A stretch of DNA of 64,000 nucleotides, from positions 274,312 to 338,311 of the forward strand of contig JAGVTU010000017.1 of NCBI GenBank assembly GCA_019136655.1, read 5' to 3'. The notes beneath the pieces are model-generated. The model did no database searches and was not told the DNA's origin. It was given only the letters and a program-made list of their open reading frames with translations. The first letter of the stretch is position 1, and each line of letters opens with the position of its first letter. Positions 53,801 through 62,610 of the stretch are shown one piece after another. A program made the translations under genes and the position numbers. The DNA comes from Bacteroidota bacterium. Lineage in GTDB: Bacteria > Bacteroidota > Bacteroidia > AKYH767-A > OLB10.

Positions 53801-54875
53801 GGTCGCGTTGCAGAGGCAATTTGCTGAGCAGGCTTCCCATAGTAAACTCCTGATGATCGAATACATCAAGCATGGCAGGTTTCCTCGACTTCAGATATTC
53901 GGCAAACGTCATCTTTTCATCAATGAGCGTACGCACAGGCAACAGGTTTACGCAGTGTCCTACCAGCGCATACATCTCCGATGCTGATTGTCCGGCAGCA
54001 GGAAGTCCAACCACCAAATCGCGCTGTGAGGTAAGACGGTAAAGAAATATTTCAAATGCAGCGAAAAGTGTATTCACAAAGCTGCTGTTGTTTTTTGCTC
54101 CGAATTTTTTTACGGCAGATACCAGTTCTGCATCCACTTCCAGATCCAGCCTTTTTGCATTGAAGGTACGGCTCGAAGGACGTGTTTTGTTGACCGGCAA
54201 ATCTAGTACAGGAATTTCTCCTTCATACATTTTGAGCCAGTAATTTTCGCAACGCTCATACGAGCCATCCAGTTTGCGCTGTTGTTGTCTTGCCGAATAC
54301 TCACTGAAAGCAAAAACATCATCCAAAACCGGAGTTTCATTTTTTATAAAGGCTGAATAAAATTTACTGATGTCCTGCAGAATAATGCCAATACTCCATC
54401 CGTCACACACCATGTGATGCGCTGTAAAAGTCAAAGCTGTTTCAGAAGAAGAAATTTTAAAAATGGCGAAACGGATTACCGGCCCTGTTGCCAGGTCGAA
54501 AGGAATTTCAGCTTCGCGCTGTGCAAAATGACTGATTCTGTTTTTCTTTTCTGAGGGGTTGAGGTCGGTAAGATCAATCACAGGAATTTCAAGCTTCACT
54601 TCTGATGCCACGCTGTAGGAATTTCCATCGGCAGCAAAAGTGCTTCTGAGTATCTCATGCCTTTGCACCACAGCTTTGCATGCCTCAGTAAGCTGCTGAA
54701 TGTTGCAGTTTCCATCGAGGTAAAGAGTAATACTTTCGTTATAAGAAAGTGAGGAAGCCTCTCCTCCTATCAGTATAGAAGTCCAGATTTCACGTTGCTC
54801 TTCGGTAGTTGGCACTGTGGCAGGGGCAGCGGGAGCAAAAGGGTCGAAATCAACGGCAATAAAACGGTCTGACAT
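50895..54875 (-). CDS. Single-module non-ribosomal peptide synthetase (C-A-PCP-TE), predicted Asn-activating
   Basis: The protein has 1326 residues. The condensation domain (about 20-450) has an intact HHMVCDG at 153-159. The adenylation domain spans about 475-965, with YTSGSTGKPKG (A3) at 628-638 and LTANGKVDRKALP (A10). Its pocket residues, aligned by eye to GrsA, read D675 L676 T679 K718 I741 G743 E767 V775 G776 K961, close to the published Asn code DLTKLGEVGK. The PCP serine is S1018 in GGHSLL. The thioesterase (about 1075-1320) has GLCFGG with C1148 in place of Ser, and no His at the usual C-terminal position. The PPTase gene follows after 3 bases. The product could be an N-acyl-Asn or a small Asn-derived compound; this is inference. 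Confidence 0.92.
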   Translation of the reverse strand: MSDRFIAVDFDPFAPAAPATVPTTEEQREIWTSILIGGEASSLSYNESITLYLDGNCNIQQLTEACKAVVQRHEILRSTFAADGNSYSVASEVKLEIPVIDLTDLNPSEKKNRISHFAQREAEIPFDLATGPVIRFAIFKISSSETALTFTAHHMVCDGWSIGIILQDISKFYSAFIKNETPVLDDVFAFSEYSARQQQRKLDGSYERCENYWLKMYEGEIPVLDLPVNKTRPSSRTFNAKRLDLEVDAELVSAVKKFGAKNNSSFVNTLFAAFEIFLYRLTSQRDLVVGLPAAGQSASEMYALVGHCVNLLPVRTLIDEKMTFAEYLKSRKPAMLDVFDHQEFTMGSLLSKLPLQRDPSRIPLVPAVFNVDLGITQGVNFEGLTYRFVSNPRKFENFEFFLNATGMGDTLILESSFNTDLFDDEMIRLRMEEFVMLLKDIIASPQLPVSELNLLTRDEQQKIFVDWMGKDETFTAYNTIHQMIEAVAEQHPEKTALAYENKKLSYGELNEQSDALAVHLQQSGVGKDALVAVYMERSPEIIIAILAVLKAGGAYVPIDFSYPQDRISYLLQDADCPLIITQEKYKKNLPETGATILLREEWNEIFSKHKGQKPESKTQPSDLCYVIYTSGSTGKPKGVLIEHQTVINYISYCNKHYFGDPPYGNFGLYSSLSFDLTVTSIFCTLTRGKTLTIFNQNDDVLNILKQTFQQDSIIDVIKMTPAHILALETLSLKCNNIKKAIVGGEEMLPRHVEILRAINSEMEIINEYGPTEATVGCIVKNVIRPDDALTIGKAISNTQVYIFDKNLQPVPPGVQGRLFIGGNGLARGYKNRPELTNEKFVSEKYSGAALRVYDTGDIARFRLNGDMEFLGRTDNQVKIRGYRIEIGEIENVIAAQKNVKEVTVIVREDKPNDKRLVAYVVPENKAENTDLKELLKSVLPDYMVPSAMVWLDKIPLTANGKVDRKALPVPEVNTKSESANFEEPHNPLESLLAGIWSDILGLDKIGIHDNFFELGGHSLLGIKMMGEIEKKTGVKLDYPTLFRASTISQLAKVINAEDLNMEWPIVVPLQQGGNKTPLFLVHMHNGNIQRWRVLLKYLDKEQPVYAIQPRGLDEKYDYHYAICDMAKFYIDEIKKVQPHGPYRLGGLCFGGTVALEIARQLSEMGEKSDLVFMINNYAPPSNPMQYKIRETWDEFKGMNMEAKLEFALEKTKNAGKKVLSKLTSVFDSGKNSQSEDNVKTKPDIRWVHSVALLHYQPATTYNGDVVLVKTGDEVAKHYDETLGWKRLISGNIEMHIVPESDNDSIITTETYYSVLGALLNQKLNGR

Positions 54876-54903
54876 ATCTCTATTGTGGTGGTTCTGAAAA
54901 ATA

Positions 54904-54935
54904 CGAAATTAAGTCAAAAAAGTTTCGTACTCAAA
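54904..54935 (-). promoter_or_regulatory. Promoter of the NRPS-PPTase operon
   Basis: On the minus strand TTTG (54932-54935), 20 bases, then TAATTTCG (54904-54911), one mismatch from TAnnTTTG. It lies 28 bases before the NRPS start and is divergent from the glyA promoter. Confidence 0.55.
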
Positions 54936-54950
54936 GGCTTTGTTCTTTAT

Positions 54951-54982
54951 TTCGAAATAATCCATATCACTCGTTATATTTG
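54951..54982 (+). promoter_or_regulatory. Promoter of glyA
   Basis: TTCG at 54951-54954, 20 bases, then TATATTTG at 54975-54982, a perfect -7 element 18 bases before the glyA ATG. Confidence 0.6.
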
Positions 54983-55000
54983 CCTCCATAATTTATCGAA

Positions 55001-56269
55001 ATGAAAAAAGATACTGCCGTTTTTAAACTTATCAAACAGGAACTCTCGCGTCAGCGCCACGGGCTTGAGCTGATAGCTTCAGAAAACTTTGTGAGCCAGC
55101 AGGTCATGGATGCCATGGGATCATGCCTTACCAACAAATATGCAGAAGGACTACCCGGCAAACGCTACTATGGCGGTTGCGAAGTGGTGGACGAAATAGA
55201 ACAAATTGCCATTGACCGTGCCAAAACATTGTTCAATGCCGAATGGGCCAATGTGCAACCTCACTCCGGTGCGCAAGCCAATGCCGCTGTCATGTTAGGT
55301 TGCCTCAAAGCCGGTGATACCATTCTCGGTTTTAATCTTTCTCATGGCGGTCACCTCACACATGGCTCTCCTGTAAATTTTTCGGGAAAACTTTACAGAG
55401 CTACTTTTTACGGTGTGGAAGAAGCTACCGGCACCATTGACTATAATAAGGTTGAAGAAACTGCGCTGAAAGAAAAACCGAAACTGATTATCTGCGGTGC
55501 ATCAGCCTACTCACGCGACTGGAACTATGCTGCCCTGCGCGAAATTGCCGACAAAGTAGGAGCCTTACTTTTAGCAGATATTTCGCATCCGGCAGGACTT
55601 ATTGCACGTGGTTTGCTCAACGACCCCATGCCTCATTGTCACATCGTTTCCACTACTACGCATAAAACACTGCGCGGTCCTCGCGGAGGAATGATTATGA
55701 TTGGAAAAGATTTTGAAAATCCATGGGGACTGAAAACGCCCAAAGGCGAAACACGCATGATGTCGGCCATTATGGACAGTGCCGTATTTCCGGGCACACA
55801 GGGCGGACCCTTAGAGCATGTGATTGCTGCCAAAGCTGTAGCCTTCGGAGAAGATTTAACTGACGAATATTTTGAATACTGCCTGCAGATTATCCGCAAT
55901 GCAAAAACCATGGCAGAGGCTTTTGTAAAGAAAGGTTACAAAGTGATTTCAAACGGTACCGACAATCACCTGATGCTGATAGACCTTCGCTCTAAAAATA
56001 TTACGGGCAAGCAGGCTGAGAATGCATTGGTGGCTGCCGATATTACCGTAAATAAAAACATGGTCCCTTTTGATACGCAATCGCCATTTGTTACCTCAGG
56101 TATGAGAGTGGGAACTCCTGCCATGACTACTCGCGGTATGAAAGAGCATGAAATGGTTCAGATAGTGGAACTGATAGATAAAGTGATACTGAATCATACC
56201 AGTGAAAGTGTCATCCTGGAAGTGAAGGAAGAAGTGAACCGTATGATGGAAAAATTCCCATTATATTAA
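55001..56269 (+). CDS. glyA: Serine hydroxymethyltransferase
   Basis: PLP enzyme converting serine and tetrahydrofolate to glycine and methylene-THF in the cytosol. The protein has 422 residues. [10 protein letters not shown] near the N-terminus, [15 protein letters not shown], and the PLP lysine in [14 protein letters not shown] are diagnostic. folD, which uses the methylene-THF product, lies at 59956. porQ follows immediately. Confidence 0.98.
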   Translation: MKKDTAVFKLIKQELSRQRHGLELIASENFVSQQVMDAMGSCLTNKYAEGLPGKRYYGGCEVVDEIEQIAIDRAKTLFNAEWANVQPHSGAQANAAVMLGCLKAGDTILGFNLSHGGHLTHGSPVNFSGKLYRATFYGVEEATGTIDYNKVEETALKEKPKLIICGASAYSRDWNYAALREIADKVGALLLADISHPAGLIARGLLNDPMPHCHIVSTTTHKTLRGPRGGMIMIGKDFENPWGLKTPKGETRMMSAIMDSAVFPGTQGGPLEHVIAAKAVAFGEDLTDEYFEYCLQIIRNAKTMAEAFVKKGYKVISNGTDNHLMLIDLRSKNITGKQAENALVAADITVNKNMVPFDTQSPFVTSGMRVGTPAMTTRGMKEHEMVQIVELIDKVILNHTSESVILEVKEEVNRMMEKFPLY

Positions 56270-56276
56270 TTTGCTG

Positions 56277-57377
56277 ATGCTCAAAATAAGAAAGCTGCTG
56301 ATGCGTTTTGGTAATCACAATCCTGCAACCATGTTTTTACGCCTTACTGCTTTTCTTTTATTTACCGTTAACTTCGCCAATGCGCAGACAGGTGGATCCG
56401 CTATTTTCAGATTTCTCGACCTGACGGCTTCCACACGGCAGTCGGCACTGGGAGGCAACGTCATTTCCATTCGCGACAACGACATCAACGCTGCATTTAA
56501 CAATCCTGCCATTCTGAATCCTGAAATGGACAAGCAGATTACTTTTAATTACAATCCATACTTTGCAGGAATCAAACATGGTTATACCGCTTTTGCAAAA
56601 AACTTTGAAGGTGTGGGCACTGCAGCAGTGGGACTTCAGTTTGTGAGCTATGGCACATTCAAACGTACCGATGAAACTGCAGCCGACCTTGGAACTTTCA
56701 GCGGTGGCGATTATGCACTTACTTTTTCTCTTGCACGCCCTGTGGGTTTAGACAGTATATTGTTTGCAGGTGCAAGCTTAAAAGCTATTTACAGCCAGAT
56801 TGATGAGTACACTTCATTTGGACTTGCTGTTGACCTTGGCATCAGTTATCAGAGCATGAACAGACTGACCACGGCAGCACTGGTGATACGCAATGCAGGT
56901 GTGCAACTGAAATCGTACTATGACGGCAACCGTGAAAAACTTCCTGTGGAAATAGAACTTGGTGTAAGTCAGAAATTGGCCAAAGCACCTTTCCGCATTA
57001 CCATCACAGCACGACATTTGGAAAAATGGGATTTGTCATACACCGACCCTGCCACACAAAATGAAACAGACCCGCTTACAGGTGAAGTGAAAGAAGCTGA
57101 AAAAGTAACCTTCGGAAACAAACTTCTCAGACATTTTATCATCAGCAACGAAGTGCTTATCTCCAAAAATTTCCACCTGCGCATGGCGTATAATTTTCAG
57201 CGAAGAAATGAGATGAAGGTAGAGAGCAGACCCGGAATGGTAGGCATATCTTTCGGATTGGGGCTGCGCGTATCCAAGTTTCACCTGAGCTACAGCAGAA
57301 GTATTTATCATCTGGCAGGAGGCACCAACAGCCTCGCCATCTCCACTTATCTCGGAGACTTCAGGCGGGCGAAATAA
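56277..57377 (+). CDS. porQ: Type IX secretion system protein PorQ
   Basis: Outer-membrane beta-barrel protein of the T9SS that takes part in anchoring and releasing cargo with PorU, PorV and PorZ. Mature sequence starts with the PorQ signature (IFRFLDLTASTRQSALGGN, then NDINAAFNNPAILN), and the C-terminal barrel strands end LAISTYLGDFRRAK. The signal peptide is best seen from the ATG at 56331 (MFLRLTAFLLFTVNFANAQ). The ATG at 56277 is used here, and a TTG at 56271 is also possible. The gene starts within 10 bases of the glyA stop. Confidence 0.9.
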   Translation: MLKIRKLLMRFGNHNPATMFLRLTAFLLFTVNFANAQTGGSAIFRFLDLTASTRQSALGGNVISIRDNDINAAFNNPAILNPEMDKQITFNYNPYFAGIKHGYTAFAKNFEGVGTAAVGLQFVSYGTFKRTDETAADLGTFSGGDYALTFSLARPVGLDSILFAGASLKAIYSQIDEYTSFGLAVDLGISYQSMNRLTTAALVIRNAGVQLKSYYDGNREKLPVEIELGVSQKLAKAPFRITITARHLEKWDLSYTDPATQNETDPLTGEVKEAEKVTFGNKLLRHFIISNEVLISKNFHLRMAYNFQRRNEMKVESRPGMVGISFGLGLRVSKFHLSYSRSIYHLAGGTNSLAISTYLGDFRRAK

Positions 57378-57397
57378 TTTTATAAAATTTTATTTTA

Positions 57398-57405
57398 TAC
57401 TTTTG
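57398..57405 (+). promoter_or_regulatory. -7 element for cmk
   Basis: TACTTTTG, a perfect TAnnTTTG, 25 bases before the cmk ATG at 57431. The upstream region is AT-rich without a clear -33 box. Confidence 0.5.
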
Positions 57406-57430
57406 AAACGGTTTCCTTACGTTTCAATAT

Positions 57431-58132
57431 ATGATTATTGCCATTGACGGATATTCGTCCTGCGGGAAAAGTACGGTTGCAAAAGCAATAGCCAAAAGGC
57501 TCAAGTTATCCTATATTGACTCGGGAGCCATGTACAGAGCGGTTACTTATTATTTTTTGAAACACGGTGTGCCTTTCAAACAGGCTTCTGACCAAACTGC
57601 CTTCGCATATGACTACAAGCCCGTGCTCAACAATATTCATATCGAATTCCGCATCAATGACGCATCCGGCATTGCCGAAGTTTACCTCAACGGTGCGAAT
57701 GTGGAGAAAGAAATCCGAAATATGGAAGTATCGGATAATGTAAGTCATGTAAGTGCCATTCATGAGGTGAGGCAGCGCATGGTGTGGCTGCAGCAGCAGA
57801 TGGCCGGCAAAGGCAACCTGGTGATGGACGGCAGAGATATTGGAACCACCGTTTTTCCGAATGCCGATTTAAAAATTTTTATGACGGCATCGCCCGAAGT
57901 GCGTACTTACAGAAGATACCACGAACTGATTGAAAAAGGAATTAAAGTAACGCCTGATGAAATCAGAAAAAATCTGGAAAGCAGAGACTACGAAGACACT
58001 CACCGCGAAGAAAGTCCGCTGCGCAAAGCTGATGATGCCATTTTGTTGGACAACACTTTTATGACCCGTGATGAACAGGTGCAGTTTGTGCTGGATGCCA
58101 TCAGCAACTTAAAAAAATCTCTTAACGTTTAA
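57431..58132 (+). CDS. cmk: (d)CMP kinase
   Basis: Phosphorylates CMP and dCMP with ATP. The protein has 233 residues. The P-loop is AIDGYSSCGKSTVAKAIAKR, followed by YIDSGAMYRAVTYY (substrate site) and MDGRDIGTTVFPNADLKIFM, the family signature. The stop lies 9 bases from the end of argS on the other strand, with no room for a separate terminator. Confidence 0.97.
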   Translation: MIIAIDGYSSCGKSTVAKAIAKRLKLSYIDSGAMYRAVTYYFLKHGVPFKQASDQTAFAYDYKPVLNNIHIEFRINDASGIAEVYLNGANVEKEIRNMEVSDNVSHVSAIHEVRQRMVWLQQQMAGKGNLVMDGRDIGTTVFPNADLKIFMTASPEVRTYRRYHELIEKGIKVTPDEIRKNLESRDYEDTHREESPLRKADDAILLDNTFMTRDEQVQFVLDAISNLKKSLNV

Positions 58133-58141
58133 ACCGGACGG

Positions 58142-59944
58142 TTACATTCTTTCGGGTGCATCAATACCAAGCAGATAGAGCGATTTGCGAATGGTATCGG
58201 CACAGTGCTGCGATAATTTCAGTCTGAAAAGACTTGTTGCAGGATTTGTTTCGTCAATAATCGGATTGTCGTGATAAAACTGATTGAAAGTACGGGCCAG
58301 CTCAAAAACATAATTGGCCACCACAGCAGGCGAAAATGCTGAAGCTGCTTTCTGTACCGTTTCTTCAAATTTAAGAATGAAAAGCATCAGCTCTTTTTCT
58401 TTGGCATTAAGTCCATTGTGTTCTGCAATGCTTAAATTTTTAAAACCACTGAGTGTTTCCATCTGTTGTGCTCTGCGCAATACCGAACTTATTCTTGCAT
58501 GCACATACTGAATATACGGTCCTGTGTTGCCATGTATTTCCACACTTTCGGAAGGGTTAAACAACATTCTCTTTTCAGGATCTACTTTCAGAATAAAATA
58601 TTTCAAAGCCCCAAGTCCGAGTGTTTCATACAATTTACTCAACTCATCCTTACTGAACTCATCTATTTTACCCAGCTTCTGAGTTTCGGCAGCAGCAGCA
58701 GTCACCACTTCATCCATCAGGTCATCGGCATCAACAACGGTTCCTTCGCGCGATTTCATTTTTCCGCTGGGCAAATCTACCATGGCATAGCTGAGGTGAT
58801 GCAGCCTCGAAGCCCATTCGTAACCTAACTTACCGAGTATTTTAAACAACACTTTGAAATGATAGTCCTGCTCATTGCCTACCACATAAATTTTTTCGTT
58901 GAAGTCAAACTCCTCATGACGCAGCAACGCTGTGCCCAAATCCTGTGTGATGTAAACCGATGTGCCGTCAGAACGCTGAACAATTTTTTCGTCAAGTCCT
59001 TCCGAAGTTAAATCTATCCACACACTGTTATCTTCCTTCTTCTTAAACACTCCTTTCTGCAAACCTTCTTCCACCATTTTTTTTCCAAGCAGATAGGTGT
59101 CCGATTCGTAATAGAGCTTGTCAAAATCAACACCGAGGCGGTGATAGGTTACATCAAATCCGTCATACACCCATCCGTTCATCATTTTCCAGAGTGAGCG
59201 CACCTGCTCATCGCCCTGCTCCCACTTCACCAGCATGCTGCGCACTTCTGTCATCAGTGGCGATTTTTTCTCTGCTTCTTCCTTGGTACATCCTTCGCTC
59301 ATCAGCTGCTGCACTTCCTGCTTGTAATGCTTGTCAAACTCCACATAATATTTTCCCACCAGATGGTCGCCTTTCATTCCTGACGAGGCAGGAGTTTCGC
59401 CATTGCCGAATTTCTGCCATGCCAGCATTGATTTGCAGATGTGTACTCCCCTGTCGTTGATGATGCTTACTTTAATCACACGCTTTCCGGTAGCCTGCAA
59501 CAACCGCGATGACGAAAACCCAAGCAGAATATTGCGCAGGTGTCCGAGGTGAATGGGTTTGTTGGTATTGGGCGATGCATATTCAATCAATACAGGTTTG
59601 CTTTGCTCATCCGCTTTTCTGAATCCGAATTGCTCATCGGAAAGTTTCAGGTGATAATATTGCTGAACAGCATCATCATTTAAACTCAGGTTCAGAAAAC
59701 CCTTCACCACATTAAATGTGCTGATGATGGAAGCATGCTGCTGAAGATACTCGCCTAACTGTTTTCCTGTTTCTTCAGGCGATTTGCGCGACAGTCGTGT
59801 AAACGGAAATACCACCAGCGTAATTTCACCTTCAAACTCTTTTCGTGTTTCCTGAAACGTAATCCATTTCTCATCAGCCTGCACAGCATACAATTCGCTT
59901 ACGGCATTTTTTACAACAGGAATTAATTTATCTTCAAAAAGCAT
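58142..59944 (-). CDS. argS: Arginyl-tRNA synthetase
   Basis: Class I synthetase charging tRNA-Arg. The protein has 600 residues. The HIGH-like signature lies in ASPNTNKPIHLGHLRN. The C-terminal DALR-type anticodon-binding domain begins around residue 470 (GNTGPYIQYVHARISSVLRR). The KMSKS motif is replaced by MKSREGTVV, usual for ArgRS. It is the last gene of the ffh-folD-argS leftward group and starts 11 bases after folD ends. Confidence 0.97.
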   Translation of the reverse strand: MLFEDKLIPVVKNAVSELYAVQADEKWITFQETRKEFEGEITLVVFPFTRLSRKSPEETGKQLGEYLQQHASIISTFNVVKGFLNLSLNDDAVQQYYHLKLSDEQFGFRKADEQSKPVLIEYASPNTNKPIHLGHLRNILLGFSSSRLLQATGKRVIKVSIINDRGVHICKSMLAWQKFGNGETPASSGMKGDHLVGKYYVEFDKHYKQEVQQLMSEGCTKEEAEKKSPLMTEVRSMLVKWEQGDEQVRSLWKMMNGWVYDGFDVTYHRLGVDFDKLYYESDTYLLGKKMVEEGLQKGVFKKKEDNSVWIDLTSEGLDEKIVQRSDGTSVYITQDLGTALLRHEEFDFNEKIYVVGNEQDYHFKVLFKILGKLGYEWASRLHHLSYAMVDLPSGKMKSREGTVVDADDLMDEVVTAAAAETQKLGKIDEFSKDELSKLYETLGLGALKYFILKVDPEKRMLFNPSESVEIHGNTGPYIQYVHARISSVLRRAQQMETLSGFKNLSIAEHNGLNAKEKELMLFILKFEETVQKAASAFSPAVVANYVFELARTFNQFYHDNPIIDETNPATSLFRLKLSQHCADTIRKSLYLLGIDAPERM

Positions 59945-59955
59945 GGCTTGTATTT

Positions 59956-60837
59956 TCAGTTATAAATAGCATGTTTGGCAGCGAGCAATGTGTTTTGCAA
60001 CAAACCAATGATGGTCATGGGGCCTACTCCACCAGGTACAGGTGTGATGAAACTGCATCTTGGAGCCACTTCGTCAAATTTTACATCACCTTTCAGCCTG
60101 AAACCGTTGCGCGCTGAGGTATCAGGCACTCTGGTAATTCCTACATCAATCACCACTGCACCTTCTTTCACCATGGATGCGGTAATCATTTCAGGCACTC
60201 CAATAGCTGCTATCAGTATATCGGCCTGCAAAGTATATTGTGCAAGATTCACTGTTTTGCTGTGACAAACAGTTACTGTGCAGTTGCCGGGCTTTGCATT
60301 GCGGCTCATAAGTATGCTCATGGGCATGCCTACAATATTGCTTCTCCCAACAATCACACAATGCTTGCCCTGCGTATCAATTTTATAACGCTCTATCAGT
60401 TGCATTATACCTTTGGGAGTAGCTGCAATGTAGCAGGGCTTATTCTGCTGCAGCCTTCCCGCATTCACCGGATGAAATCCATCTACATCCTTAGCCGGAT
60501 GAATGGCTTCATTGATTTTTTGTGGCGATATATGATTTGGAAATGGCGACTGCACTATCAGCCCGTCAATCTCCGTGTTGTGATTTATTTCATTGATCTT
60601 ATGCAACACTTCGCGCTCGCTTACGGTATTTTCATAACGGATAAGTGTGGCTTCAAAACCTGCATCACGGCATGTTTTCATTTTGTTGGCAACATACGTT
60701 TCGCTCGCACCATTGTTTCCAATCAGCATCACTGCCAGATGTGGTGCACGAAGTCCGCGTGCTGTGAGTGCTGCCACTTCCTGCCTGATTACTGATTTAT
60801 ATTCCTCTGCCGTTGCTTTACCGTCAATTAATGTCAC
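59956..60837 (-). CDS. folD: Bifunctional methylene-THF dehydrogenase/cyclohydrolase
   Basis: Converts methylene-THF to methenyl- and then formyl-THF. The protein has 293 residues. The catalytic lysine region is ASETYVANKMKTC, the motif GLIVQSPFPNHIS and the NADP-binding VIVGRSNIVGMPMS are present, and the C-terminal PGGVGPMTI is the family hallmark. It lies in one leftward group with ffh and argS and works on the product of glyA, encoded at 55001. Confidence 0.97.
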   Translation of the reverse strand: MTLIDGKATAEEYKSVIRQEVAALTARGLRAPHLAVMLIGNNGASETYVANKMKTCRDAGFEATLIRYENTVSEREVLHKINEINHNTEIDGLIVQSPFPNHISPQKINEAIHPAKDVDGFHPVNAGRLQQNKPCYIAATPKGIMQLIERYKIDTQGKHCVIVGRSNIVGMPMSILMSRNAKPGNCTVTVCHSKTVNLAQYTLQADILIAAIGVPEMITASMVKEGAVVIDVGITRVPDTSARNGFRLKGDVKFDEVAPRCSFITPVPGGVGPMTIIGLLQNTLLAAKHAIYN

Positions 60838-60877
60838 TGCTTATTTCTCTTAAATATTTTTTTCCGAAAATCTGTTA

Positions 60878-62209
60878 TCACCTTCTCATGCCCGGCATGT
60901 TGCGCATCATGTTTTTCATGTTGCCCCCCGTCATCATTTTCATCATTTTGCGCATATCATCAAACTGTTTGATGAGCTTATTCACTTCAGGGACCGAAGT
61001 GCCGCTGCCTGCTGCAATTCTCTTCTTGCGGTTGCCGTTAATCAAATCGGGGTTGGTGCGTTCCGTTGGTGTCATTGACTGAATTATGGCTTCAATACTT
61101 TTGAAAGCATCATTGTCAATATCCATATCTTTCACCGTTTTGCCCACACCGGGTATCATGGAAACAAGGTCTTTGATGTTGCCCATTTTTTTTATCTGCT
61201 GCAACTGACCTAAAAAATCGTTGAAGTTAAACTGATTCTTGGCAAACTTCTTCTGCAGTTCGGCAGCCTGTTTTTCGTCAAACTGCTCCTGCGCTTTCTC
61301 TACCAGTGTCACTATGTCGCCCATTCCCAGAATACGGTCGGCCATCCTTTCGGGATGAAACACATCCAAAGCGTCCATCTTTTCTCCCGTACCTACAAAC
61401 TTTATAGGTTTGTTCACCACCGATTTGATGGATAAAGCTGCCCCACCTCTGGTGTCACCATCGAGTTTGGTAAGCACCACTCCGTCAAAATCCAGTCTGT
61501 CGTTAAAAGCTTTTGCTGTATTCACTGCATCCTGACCCGTCATGCTGTCCACCACAAACAATATTTCATCAGGCGAAATAGCTTTTTTCACGGCAGCAAT
61601 TTCATTCATCATCTGCTCGTCAATAGCTAATCGCCCTGCTGTATCCACTATCACCACGCTGTTGCCCTGCAGTTTGGCTTGCTTCACTGCATTCTGAGCT
61701 ATCTCAGCAGGATTTTTATTGTCGGGTTCGGTATATACGTCCACCCCTATTTGCTCTGCAAGCACTTTTAGCTGATCAATAGCTGCCGGTCTGTACACAT
61801 CACATGCTGCAAGCAGCGGATTTTTTCCTTTCTTGGTTTTCAGATAATGCGCCAGTTTACCCGACAAAGTAGTCTTACCTGAGCCTTGCAATCCCGACAT
61901 CAGTATCACCGTAGGATTTCCTTTCAGCTTAAGCTCTGCTGCCTGCCCGCCCATGAGAGCAGACAGTTCATCATGAGCAATTTTTACCAGCAACTGACCT
62001 GGCGAAACCACTGTAAGCACATTCTGGCCTAATGCCTTTTCCTTAATGGTATCGGTAAACTGTTTGGCTACCTTATAATTAACATCTGCATCCAGCAAGG
62101 CCCTTCTCACATCCTTGAGCGTTTCGGCCACATTTATCTCTGTGATTTTGCCCTGACCTTTCAGGTTCTTAAACGCTTTCTCGAGTTTATCACTTAAATT
62201 CTCAAACAT
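60878..62209 (-). CDS. ffh: Signal recognition particle protein Ffh
   Basis: GTPase that binds 4.5S RNA and targets nascent membrane proteins to FtsY. The protein has 443 residues. The NG domain has GLQGSGKTTLSGKLA, DVYRPAAIDQLK, DTAGRLAID and TKLDGDTRGGAAL. The Met-rich M domain at the C-terminus (about 300-443) ends KMMTGGNMKNMMRNMPGMRR. It is the first gene of the ffh-folD-argS group, with a possible promoter (TATTTTCG at 62227-62234 on the minus strand). Confidence 0.98.
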   Translation of the reverse strand: MFENLSDKLEKAFKNLKGQGKITEINVAETLKDVRRALLDADVNYKVAKQFTDTIKEKALGQNVLTVVSPGQLLVKIAHDELSALMGGQAAELKLKGNPTVILMSGLQGSGKTTLSGKLAHYLKTKKGKNPLLAACDVYRPAAIDQLKVLAEQIGVDVYTEPDNKNPAEIAQNAVKQAKLQGNSVVIVDTAGRLAIDEQMMNEIAAVKKAISPDEILFVVDSMTGQDAVNTAKAFNDRLDFDGVVLTKLDGDTRGGAALSIKSVVNKPIKFVGTGEKMDALDVFHPERMADRILGMGDIVTLVEKAQEQFDEKQAAELQKKFAKNQFNFNDFLGQLQQIKKMGNIKDLVSMIPGVGKTVKDMDIDNDAFKSIEAIIQSMTPTERTNPDLINGNRKKRIAAGSGTSVPEVNKLIKQFDDMRKMMKMMTGGNMKNMMRNMPGMRR

Positions 62210-62610
62210 CTTTATGAAATGAAGCGCGAAAATAAGAAAGATTAAGCATTTTTGAGAGTTGGATACCTGTCAGCAATGAGAGTGATAATTCAAAACAAGA
62301 TAATTAAACGTAACCTGCATCTTAGTATAAGGTATTCTGCAAAACGTTGCGCATTGTCCCTGACAAGCGGCAATCTGCAGTACTGTATGGCCGCATAAAA
62401 CGTTATCTTGCCGGGTTGCTCATCATATTCGAAGTGCGTCAGCGCCCTTTAGGGCTACGGGTGCGCGGAGGAAATGTAGGCGATCTTAATTTTTTGTTTT
62501 AAACTTTTTTAAGGTAAGTCACACAAAGAATTTTTACTATAACACAAACACCATTTCTGTTTTATGGTAATTAGCAGTACCTTCGTAAGTAGTAAATGAG
62601 CCATCTAAAA
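62210..62610. other. 401-base non-coding region between ffh and the last T9SS gene
   Basis: No convincing reading frame or tRNA was seen. It holds a probable minus-strand -7 element for ffh (62227-62234), two copies of AAAACGTT (62341-62348 and 62397-62404), and a GC-rich segment at about 62437-62467 with the small hairpin GCCCTTTAGGGC inside GCGCC...GGTGCGC. This is GC-richer than its surroundings. A candidate promoter for the next gene is at 62578-62585. Confidence 0.6.
62578..62585 (+). promoter_or_regulatory. Candidate -7 element for the last T9SS gene
   Basis: TACCTTCG, one mismatch from TAnnTTTG, 25 bases before the ATG at 62611. Transcription from here would make an upstream ATG at 62596 an unlikely start. 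Confidence 0.35.

Noticed and set aside
62330..62480. Integron attC site
   Set aside because: The AACGTT motifs suggested core sites, but the RYYYAAC and GTTRRRY pair in the right orientation was not found and no integron integrase or cassettes are nearby.
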